17,679 bases of DNA from an uncultured Clostridium sp. (GTDB taxonomy: Bacteria > Bacillota > Clostridia > TANB77 > CAG-508): the NCBI GenBank assembly GCA_902492105.1, contig CABUKD010000038.1, positions 1 through 17,679 on the forward strand, given 5' to 3'. The notes beneath the pieces are model-generated. The model saw only the letters and a list, made by a program, of their open reading frames with translations, searched no databases and had not been told where the DNA came from. The position numbers were made by a program, and so were the translations under genes. Shown here piece by piece: positions 7,348-13,836 of the stretch (position 1 is its first letter; the number at the start of each line of letters is the position of its first letter).

Positions 7348-8627
7348 TACTTTTCTAATAATCTTATTATTTCACTTTCTATTTGCTCTTTTGGCAACAT
7401 TCCTGGAGAATACCACTCTACTTCTCCTTTTTGATTAATTAAAAAAGAGGTAGGAAAAGAATAAATATAGTATTTGTTATATACTTCTCCTGTTATGTCA
7501 AATAACATTGGAAATGTTAAGTTGTTTTGGCTAATAAATTCTTTTATTTGGCTTTCTTCTATATCTTGTGCATATGGATTTTGTTCATTAGATGGACTAG
7601 TAATACCTAAAAACACAACATCTTCCTCATTTTTTCCGTATTTTTGATACAGTTCTTCTAATTCTGGAAGCTCTTGTTTACAATAGGTACACCAAGTAGT
7701 CCAAAAGTTTAGAAAAATTACTTTTCCTTTGTAATCTGATAAGTTATGTTCCTTACCATATTGATCTGTAAGGGTAAAATCAATTGCTGGTATAGAATTC
7801 TTATTAGATTCCGATTGATCCTCTGTTTGTGTTTCTGTTCCAGATATTATACTATTATTTTCCTGACTGTTTTGAGAATTTTGAATCATATTATTTCCTA
7901 GTTGGGTAAAAAAAGTGGTTATCTTTTCTATTCCACCTGATAATGTTAGAATTCCAACAATAATTAAAATAACAGCAGAAATTTTAATTGTATATTGTAC
8001 AATTTTTTGCTTGTTTTTAAAAAAATTTAACACTTGAGTAGTAAATAATCCTAATAATAAAAATGGAACAGCAAAACCAATTGTGTATAAAAGTACTAAT
8101 AAATTTCCTTGTAAAATACTCTGAGAATTAGAAGCTAACATAAGAACAGAAGCAAGAGCAGGACCAATGCATGGTGTCCATGCAAAACTAAATGTAAATC
8201 CCATAAAAAATGCAAGTAAAGGAGTCATTTTTTTTACATTCCATTTTTTATTTAATTTATATTCTTTTTCTAAAATAGGAATTTTTAAAAATCCTATTTG
8301 AATAAGCCCCATCAATAGAATAAGAATTCCTGCAATAATAGTAAAAATTCTTTTATTTGATTGAAAAAAATTTCCTAATACTGAAAAAGACATTCCTAAA
8401 ATAAAAAACGCAAAAGAAATGCCTAGTACAAATAATAAAGTATGAAAGAAAACAATTTTTCTTTTATAAATAATATTTCCGTTTTCATCCACTTGTTTAC
8501 CATTTCCGGCTAAGTAACTAATATAAATAGGAATTAGTGGTAAAACACATGGAGAAAGAAAAGACAATATTCCTTCAATAAAAACAATAAATAAATTTAC
8601 ATTTTGTGTGGATAATATATTTTCCAT
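7347..8627 (-). CDS. CcdA-type thiol transporter fused to a TlpA/ResA-like thioredoxin
   Basis: The protein has 426 residues. Residues 1-230 form a CcdA/DsbD-beta domain with six membrane helices and its two transport cysteines, C27 in LSFLSPCVLPL and C153 in AWTPCIGPAL. A polar linker (about 245-278, rich in N, Q, S, E) leads to an extracytoplasmic TlpA/ResA-like domain with ATP-free redox motif WCTYC (C313 and C316) and a later SFPTSFLI cis-proline region. It would carry reducing equivalents from cytoplasmic thioredoxin across the membrane and use them in the same chain to reduce exported thiols. AAAGGAG precedes the ATG. It is the last gene of the tmcAL-coaE unit, 50 bases after coaE. The joint domain layout is known in Clostridia. 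Confidence 0.9.
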   Translation of the reverse strand: MENILSTQNVNLFIVFIEGILSFLSPCVLPLIPIYISYLAGNGKQVDENGNIIYKRKIVFFHTLLFVLGISFAFFILGMSFSVLGNFFQSNKRIFTIIAGILILLMGLIQIGFLKIPILEKEYKLNKKWNVKKMTPLLAFFMGFTFSFAWTPCIGPALASVLMLASNSQSILQGNLLVLLYTIGFAVPFLLLGLFTTQVLNFFKNKQKIVQYTIKISAVILIIVGILTLSGGIEKITTFFTQLGNNMIQNSQNSQENNSIISGTETQTEDQSESNKNSIPAIDFTLTDQYGKEHNLSDYKGKVIFLNFWTTWCTYCKQELPELEELYQKYGKNEEDVVFLGITSPSNEQNPYAQDIEESQIKEFISQNNLTFPMLFDITGEVYNKYYIYSFPTSFLINQKGEVEWYSPGMLPKEQIESEIIRLLEK

Positions 8628-8677
8628 ACAAGTATTCTCCTTTGTATTTTATTAGATATTTTATTTACTTTAAACCT

Positions 8678-9280
8678 TTACTTATCTAATATTTTGTCTA
8701 ATATTTTATCTAATTGTTTTGTTATGTTTTCTAAATTTCCATCATTTATAATGGTGTATTGACATTTTTCTGAATAAAAAGAATTAGGATGTTGGGCATT
8801 TAATCTAGCTGTTGCATGTTCTAAACTAATGCCATCCCTTTCCATAATGCGCTTTAATTGTATTTCTCTATTCGGAGAAATAACAGCAATAGTGGTATCA
8901 CACAGTTGATCTAATTTTGCCTCAAATAATAAAGGTGCATCTAATGCAATAAATTGAGATGCATCTTGTTGTTTTAATAATTGAATCTCTTCTTTTATTT
9001 CTTGTACAATATATTTTAATGTACAAGCATTTAAGGTATTTCTTTTTTCGGTATTATGATAAATTAAATCTGCTAATTTTTTTCTGTTTAATTCTCCATC
9101 TGCTTGCAAGATGGAAACTCCAAAATTTTCTACTATCTCTTTTAAATATTGACTTCCTTTTTTGGATAATGTTTTAGCAATTTTATCTGCCATAATCACT
9201 TTGGCATGATATTGCTTCTCTAAAATTTCTGCTATTGTGCTTTTCCCTGCACCTGAACTTCCTGTAATTCCAATGATCAT
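8678..9280 (-). CDS. coaE: Dephospho-CoA kinase
   Basis: The protein has 200 residues, the family length. A P-loop GSSGAGKST lies at 7-15, followed by ADKIAKTLSKKG, the LDAPLLFE motif near 110-117 and the lid region RIMERDGISLEHATARL. It performs the last step of coenzyme A synthesis, ATP-dependent phosphorylation of the ribose 3'-hydroxyl of dephospho-CoA. It starts immediately after the stop of tmcAL, with its ribosome binding site (AAAGGAG) inside the end of that gene, so the two are co-transcribed. The C-terminus ends in a repeated LDKILDK, a minor local duplication. Confidence 0.95.
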   Translation of the reverse strand: MIIGITGSSGAGKSTIAEILEKQYHAKVIMADKIAKTLSKKGSQYLKEIVENFGVSILQADGELNRKKLADLIYHNTEKRNTLNACTLKYIVQEIKEEIQLLKQQDASQFIALDAPLLFEAKLDQLCDTTIAVISPNREIQLKRIMERDGISLEHATARLNAQHPNSFYSEKCQYTIINDGNLENITKQLDKILDKILDK

Positions 9281-10535
9281 TTATTTTTTCTCCTTTAAAT
9301 CCTGCAAAGTCACAATTTTATTAGTGTAATCCAAATTTGACCACGAATCTTTTTCATAACCTAAAGTATATATATTTGTACTATAGATATCTGTTTGTAA
9401 CATTTCTTTTAACACTTTATTTTTACTCGTATTTAGAAAATCTTTTACAGAGGTTACTAGATTTAATTTAGGATTTTGTGACATTATTTCTGAAATTAGA
9501 TATTTTCCCCTATCACTGTAGCCAAGAATTCTAGCATATGGCACTATTTTTCTTGAATTTTCCATCATTTTTTTATCTATTCCCAATAACGCATATACCA
9601 AAATTCTTTGAATTCTAGTTTGAGTATATCTTTTTGATTTAATCATATTCACTAAGTCTATAATATTATTACAAGAATTAGCTGCATTTTTTATCACATT
9701 TTCTAATCCTTCTGAAACATCTGGTAGATTTTTAATTTCTTCTACACTCATTTTACGTAGAATATATAAAATTTCTTTTTGAAATTTTGATAAATCTAGA
9801 ACATAATGTCCTTTTCGTAATTCTTGTGCAAGTAAAATATAAGAAGAACGAGGAATAACTTTGCTAATATCATCAAACTGCCTCATAGCAATCATTTTAC
9901 GAATAGCGGTAGCACTGGCAAAATCATCTACAATAAATTCATCATGGTAAAATACTTTTTGTCTTTTAATACCAATAGGAGTTAATGGACTTTTTAATTT
10001 TTTTAATGTTTTTAAATATTCTATAGCTAAAATATTATTAGCTCCTGTTAAGATATTGGCATACCTTTTAATATCATTTAAATATACCATTAATGCATTT
10101 TCTCGTGCTTTAGGAAAAGATAGTCCTTTGCTTAATTCATGATTCAGCATTGTAATATATTCTTTTGGCTCTTGATAAATTACATTAGCTATATTATTTA
10201 AAGTTGCCAAATCCTTTGCTTCCATTCCAAAAGAAATACTGTCCACAATTTTTAAAGAATCTAATATTTTTATGGCACCTTCCGCAAAATTTTCGGCACT
10301 AGAAGTACTATAAATAGTAGGAAGTTCTATTACCAAATCGACTCCATTACTAAGAGCCATTTTTGTTTTTGTCCATTTATCTATAATAGAGGTATTGCCT
10401 CTTTGAACAAAGTTCCCAGAAATTACACAAACTACATATTCTGCACCTGTTTGTCTAATGGATTCTTGGATATGATATAAATGTCCGATTATGAAATGGA
10501 TTATATTCTGCTATAATTCCCAAGACTCTGCTCAT
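9281..10535 (-). CDS. tmcAL: tRNA(Met) cytidine acetate ligase TmcAL, read through a +1 frameshift at CGG
   Basis: ATG at 10535, nine bases after AGGGGG, encodes MSRVLGIIAEYNPFHN, the expected start of TmcAL (YlbM family). The next codon is CGG (10485-10487), and without a shift translation stops nine codons later. Skipping its C gives HNGHLYHIQES, restoring the HxGH nucleotidyltransferase motif, and continues through ISGNFVQRGN and ALSNGVDLVIELP. The total is 417 residues, against about 415 in Bacillus. Naming a start at ALSNGV (10360) would remove the whole ATP-binding site. TmcAL uses acetate and ATP to acetylate the wobble cytidine of elongator tRNA-Met. It heads the operon with coaE and the CcdA-TlpA fusion. 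Confidence 0.88.
10485..10487 (-). other. +1 frameshift site 3 (AAT CGG A) inside the HxGH motif of tmcAL
   Basis: The zero frame reads CAT AAT CGG ACA TTT and reaches TAG nine codons on. Skipping C10487 gives CAT AAT GGA CAT TTA TAT CAT, that is HNGHLYH. The CGG is codon 17 and the local heptamer AATCGGA is the same as at site 1. Confidence 0.82.
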
Positions 10536-10576
10536 AAGCTATTTCCCCCTTTTAATTTTGCATAAAAATAATAACC

Positions 10577-10604
10577 TTGACTTATCTTACTTTATTGATA
10601 TAAT
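10577..10604 (+). promoter_or_regulatory. sigma-A promoter of rnhA
   Basis: TTGACT (10577-10582), a 16-base spacer and a perfect TATAAT (10599-10604), about 45 bases before the rnhA start. Confidence 0.75.
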
Positions 10605-10649
10605 ATCATAAAGTAAGAAAATTTACAATGTGTAAAGGAGAATTATTTC

Positions 10650-11084
10650 ATGGAAGAAGTTATTATTTATACAGATGGTGCTTGTAGTGGTAATCCAGGA
10701 CCTGGTGGTTGGGGAGCTATTTTAATGTTAGGAGATCATAAAAAAGAAATTTCTGGTGGAAAAAAAGATACTACAAACAATGTAATGGAACTAACTGCTG
10801 TAATAGAAGCTTTAAAGTTATTGAAACGTCCTTGCAAAGTGCAGTTATATAGTGATAGTGCCTATGTAGTAAATGCTTTCTTACAAGATTGGATTTCTGG
10901 TTGGATAAAAAGAAATTGGAAGAATTCTAATAAAGAAGAAGTAAAAAATAAAGAACTTTGGCAAGAACTTATTTCTCTTACCAAAGCTCATGAAGTAATT
11001 TTTCATAAAGTAAAAGGACATAGTGATAATGAATTTAATAATAGATGTGATGAACTTGCTAGAAATGCTATTAAAGCATTATAA
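10650..11084 (+). CDS. rnhA: Ribonuclease HI
   Basis: The protein has 144 residues, the bacterial RNase HI length. The four metal-binding acids are in place: D9 in YTDGACSGNPGPGGWG, E47 in NVMELTAVIEAL, D69 in YSDSAYVV and D134 near the C-terminus, with the conserved KGHSDNEFNNRCDELA loop. It cleaves RNA in RNA-DNA hybrids. AAAGGAG lies nine bases before the ATG, and a consensus promoter lies upstream. It diverges from tmcAL and faces the short remnant at 11100-11246. Unlike the other + strand genes here, its codon use matches the native genes and it has no in-frame CGG. Confidence 0.96.
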   Translation: MEEVIIYTDGACSGNPGPGGWGAILMLGDHKKEISGGKKDTTNNVMELTAVIEALKLLKRPCKVQLYSDSAYVVNAFLQDWISGWIKRNWKNSNKEEVKNKELWQELISLTKAHEVIFHKVKGHSDNEFNNRCDELARNAIKAL

Positions 11085-11099
11085 GTGTTCTATTTTGCA

Positions 11100-11246
11100 C
11101 TAATTCTTGGTTTCATCTAATAACTTTTGTAATTCTTCTTTTTTAAGATTGGTTACTTGGCAAATTTGGTCTAAGTCTAATCCTAGAGATAGCATCTCTT
11201 TGGCAAGTTGCACATTTTCATTTTCTTTATTATGAATAAGTCCCAA
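11100..11246 (-). pseudogene. 48-codon remnant resembling the tail of an Rpn/PD-(D/E)XK transposase-like nuclease
   Basis: A TTG start eight bases after AGGAGG opens a 48-residue frame, LGLIHNKENENVQLAKEMLSL, then GLDLDQICQVTNLKKEELQKL and a short tail. The block AKEML..GLDLDQICQVTNLKKEEL looks like the repeated helical tail found at the C-terminus of Rpn-family recombination-promoting nucleases, where it usually reads like AKxMLxxGxDxxxIxxxTGLSxEEI. The nuclease domain is absent. The good ribosome binding site leaves open that the short peptide is made, but degraded remnant is the simpler reading. It lies 53 bases after the CmpB-like gene. Confidence 0.5.
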
Positions 11247-11299
11247 TTTTAACTCCTCCTAACAATTATGATATTTTATACATTGTAAATATGCAGTAA

Positions 11300-12178
11300 T
11301 TAATCTTTCTTTTTTCTTTTTCTTCTAGCCATTTTTTTCCATCCAACTCTAACTGTTTTAGAAGTATATTCTATTTCTTTTTTCATTTTGTCTGTTCTTT
11401 GATTAAATTCTTCTTTTACTACATTTGCTCTTTCTGTAAAATCTTCTTTCATTTCATTCGCTTTATTGGTTAGTTCTTCTTTCATTTCGGCTGTTTTTTG
11501 TTTTATTTTTTCGCTATGTTCTTTTAAAGTAGCAGTTAATTTTGGAAAGGCATTTACCAATCTTCTATTCAAGATAGATTTATTTTTCAAAAACTCTTTT
11601 ACCTTTTGAGAAATTTCTTCTGTATTATCTTTTGGATTTTCTTCGTCAAACTTTTTAGTTGCTGACCTTACATTAGAAATTACTTTAAAAGAAACCAAAT
11701 TATCTATAGCAAAAATAACTGCAATAATAATAGCTATTATATTTAAAGTGCTTTCTGGAACTTTTACTAAATTGTCAAAAATAAAAGGATTTACAATATA
11801 AATTAGTGTAAGACCTAAAATTCCAAAAGGAATAATTGTTTCTAAACATACTCTGCCATTAATATTAAACCTATTTTCGCTGTAATCCCACCATCTAGCA
11901 TGAAAAATTTTTTCCATAATATAACTTGTAAAATATTCTAAAACGCCACAAACTAAAATAGTTACACTAAACAAGGCAAGTGGATATTCTTCTAATTTGG
12001 TTAGAAAAATAGTAATTAATAATGCACCACATCCATAAATGGGACAATATGGACCAATTAAAAATCCTCTATCGGCAAACTTATGCTTTTGAACTAATTG
12101 TAAAGTAACTTCCATTAACCAACCGCAAATAGCAATAATAATAAAATAAATAAAATAAGTTGCTATACTATATTCCAT
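11300..12178 (-). CDS. CmpB-type putative ABC-transporter permease (PF06541-like) membrane protein
   Basis: The protein has 292 residues. The N-terminal two thirds hold about five membrane helices with the family signatures ICGWLMEV, RGFLIGPYCPIYGCGA, LEYFTSYIMEKIFHARWWDYS and NINGRVCLE. Residues 190-280 form a charged, repeated coiled coil (KEEL/KEDF/KEEF units about 11 residues apart), and the tail is strongly basic (RRKRKKKD). The function of this family is not established; the ABC label is historical. It has its own consensus promoter and no partner ATPase nearby. The ribosome binding site is AGAGGAAG. Confidence 0.8.
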   Translation of the reverse strand: MEYSIATYFIYFIIIAICGWLMEVTLQLVQKHKFADRGFLIGPYCPIYGCGALLITIFLTKLEEYPLALFSVTILVCGVLEYFTSYIMEKIFHARWWDYSENRFNINGRVCLETIIPFGILGLTLIYIVNPFIFDNLVKVPESTLNIIAIIIAVIFAIDNLVSFKVISNVRSATKKFDEENPKDNTEEISQKVKEFLKNKSILNRRLVNAFPKLTATLKEHSEKIKQKTAEMKEELTNKANEMKEDFTERANVVKEEFNQRTDKMKKEIEYTSKTVRVGWKKMARRKRKKKD

Positions 12179-12212
12179 TTGTTCTTCCTCTTTGAAAAAT
12201 TTAATATTAGTT

Positions 12213-12240
12213 ATTATACCATTTTTTATAAAAATTACAA
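12213..12240 (-). promoter_or_regulatory. sigma-A promoter of the CmpB-like gene
   Basis: On the minus strand TTGTAA (12235-12240), a 16-base spacer and a perfect TATAAT (12213-12218), between the metallophosphoesterase stop and this gene. Confidence 0.75.
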
Positions 12241-12253
12241 TAGTAAGTTAAAA

Positions 12254-13069
12254 TTATTCAGAAACACTAGGAATTAGTTGAATTACTGCAATTTCCGGTC
12301 TGTTAAAAATTCTAATAGGAATTGGATAATTTCCAAGACCACTAGAAATAAAAAGGTTGGTATTATTTTGACTATAAAGGCCTTTCATAGGTTTCCCCTG
12401 TAAATCTGGAAACCAACTATCCTGCGTGTAAATGGCTCCTAAAAAAGGAAGTCTTACTTGTCCGCCATGTGTATCACCACATAATGCTAAATCAATTCCA
12501 AACTTTTCAAAAGCAGGTAAATTAGCAATATGTGCTAATAAGATAGAATAATTTTCTTGGTCTAATGTAAATTCATTATTAAGATTAAAATTAGGAGAAT
12601 AATATACATTGTTAATTCCATAGAAATGTAAATTAGTATTCCCTATTGTAATTATTTCATCTTGATAGTCTAAAACTTTTACATTATGTGCTTTCAAATT
12701 TTCCATAAAGCTTTCATTACTATCGTGTTCCCCATTTACAAAATAAGTAGGATAACTTTTAGCAAGTTCTGTTAATAATTGAAAAGCTACTTGCTTTCCT
12801 TTTTCATCCCCTGCAGAATACATATCCCCTGTTGCCACAATAATATTTGGTTTTTGTTCATCTATCTTTTTTATTAATTTTTCATTATTTTTTCCAAAAG
12901 AAGAACCATGCAAATCAGTAATATGAACAATTGTAATCTTATCTTTTATTTTATCACTAGCAATTGTAATAGAATTTATTTTTATTCTAAAGGTTCCAAA
13001 CCACCAAAAAAATACAACTAGAAAAATAATTTCTAAAGCAATTATTAATTTTTTATGTTTAAAATTCAT
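12254..13069 (-). CDS. Membrane-anchored metallophosphoesterase (YkuE/YaeI-like)
   Basis: The protein has 271 residues. An N-terminal membrane helix (about 8-26) places the catalytic domain outside the membrane. The metal-site motifs follow in order: VHITDLHG, ATGDMYSAG, VNGEHDSN in place of the usual GNHD, LLAHIANLPAF, and LCGDTHGGQVRLPFLG in place of GHTHGGQ. The last two variants are also seen in Firmicute relatives. Members of this group hydrolyse phosphodiesters such as UDP-sugar lipids or nucleotides, but the substrate here cannot be told. AGGGGATA precedes the ATG. A weak promoter pair, TTTTCA (13147-13152) and TATAAA (13124-13129), lies upstream. Confidence 0.88.
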   Translation of the reverse strand: MNFKHKKLIIALEIIFLVVFFWWFGTFRIKINSITIASDKIKDKITIVHITDLHGSSFGKNNEKLIKKIDEQKPNIIVATGDMYSAGDEKGKQVAFQLLTELAKSYPTYFVNGEHDSNESFMENLKAHNVKVLDYQDEIITIGNTNLHFYGINNVYYSPNFNLNNEFTLDQENYSILLAHIANLPAFEKFGIDLALCGDTHGGQVRLPFLGAIYTQDSWFPDLQGKPMKGLYSQNNTNLFISSGLGNYPIPIRIFNRPEIAVIQLIPSVSE

Positions 13070-13255
13070 GAATATCCCCTACATTTCTTAATTTTTTTAA
13101 ATTTATGACAGACATTTTTTATTTTTATATAAAATTTTATCATATTTGAAAATTTATTAAGTAATTTGATATTTATATTACCATATTTTATAGTTTTTTT
13201 GCATAATAAAGTAAAATCTTAATAAAGAATTTATTTTTTGTTAAGATTTCAAAAA

Positions 13256-13292
13256 TGACATTTGCTTTTGAATAAAACAAAAACAAATGTCA
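13256..13292 (-). terminator. 15-bp hairpin, possible minus-strand terminator
   Basis: TGACATTTGCTTTTG and CAAAAACAAATGTCA pair over 14 of 15 positions around a 7-base loop. On the minus strand a short T run follows (TTTTTG); on the plus strand none does. If used, it would end uvrB transcripts that run antisense through the small + gene at 13451. The rest of 13070-13343 is AT-rich and shows no gene. Confidence 0.4.
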
Positions 13293-13343
13293 AAAAAAGA
13301 CGAAAAATTAGCATTTAACAGCTTAATTGTAACACAAAAACTA

Positions 13344-13372
13344 TTTACATTAGGAAAAAAAAGTGGTATAAT
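13344..13372 (+). promoter_or_regulatory. strong sigma-A promoter of the 13451 gene
   Basis: TTTACA (13344-13349), a 17-base spacer and a perfect TATAAT (13367-13372). The leader of about 70 bases contains ACGTTGTAACGT and flanking GATGTT/AACATC arms, so it can fold into a two-part stem before the ribosome binding site. Confidence 0.8.
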
Positions 13373-13450
13373 CTTTAGTACGATGTTTTATTATAGCTAC
13401 GTTGTAACGTGGCGAACATCAAATTTTGTATACTTCAAAGGAGGAGCATT

Positions 13451-13753
13451 ATGGTACAGTTAACAATTGAAGAACGGCTCGTTATCCTCGCAGAGTCCGG
13501 AAGAGTCAATGGTTTCACTTTGAAACTGTGGAATTCCCAGGTAAGTCATTTGCAAAAACAGGGAATTGTCGTTACCAACCCCAGACCCACAGAAAGAAAA
13601 GGCGAAAATCGGTATGATATCGATTTTTCTCTTCCTCTGCCTGGTACGATGTCGGAAAAACTGTACAACATTGCTGTAAAGGCCAATCCGAAACTGAAGG
13701 AGGTATCTCAAACACCTCCGGAACCCCTGAACCATCCCTATGAGATGGATTAA
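13451..13753 (+). CDS. 100-aa protein of unknown function with foreign codon use
   Basis: I do not recognise this protein. It starts MVQLTIEERLVILAESGRVN, is soluble, and ends in a proline-rich tail (TPPEPLNHPYEMD). The first half reads like a small helical domain. The start at 13451 is fixed by AAAGGAGG seven bases before the ATG; an upstream in-frame ATG at 13409 has no such site. It has its own consensus promoter and a perfect hairpin terminator, so it is a self-contained cassette between the metallophosphoesterase and uvrB. Codon use is unlike the neighbours (CTG, CTC, GTC, CCC, TCC), and it has two in-frame CGG codons, 9 and 54. A +1 shift at either leads soon to nonsense, so here CGG must be read as an amino acid for the protein to exist. 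Recent transfer is likely. Confidence 0.7.
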   Translation: MVQLTIEERLVILAESGRVNGFTLKLWNSQVSHLQKQGIVVTNPRPTERKGENRYDIDFSLPLPGTMSEKLYNIAVKANPKLKEVSQTPPEPLNHPYEMD

Positions 13754-13764
13754 TAGTATACACT

Positions 13765-13795
13765 TAAGAGCTCCTTGTTTTTCAAGGAGCTCTTA
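13765..13795 (+). terminator. intrinsic terminator of the 13451 gene
   Basis: TAAGAGCTCCTTG and CAAGGAGCTCTTA pair perfectly over 13 bases around a TTTTT loop and are followed by TTTATG and further T-rich sequence. It begins 12 bases after the stop codon. Confidence 0.85.
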
Positions 13796-13836
13796 TTTAT
13801 GTTATTATTTTATATTTACATTTAAAAATATAGATT

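Noticed and set aside
9281..10360. Nucleotidyltransferase-like protein starting at 10360
   Set aside because: The start has no ribosome binding site and the true N-terminus with EYNPFHN lies upstream in another frame joined at CGG.
6223..10487. Three independent sequencing or assembly indels
   Set aside because: All three fall on the only in-frame CGG codons of the native genes, while about 19 out-of-frame CGG triplets, including two copies of AATCGGA, show no indel. Read-level checking would still be decisive.
13409..13450. Upstream start for the small + gene
   Set aside because: AAAGGAGG directly precedes the ATG at 13451; the upstream ATG has no such site and lies in the structured leader.
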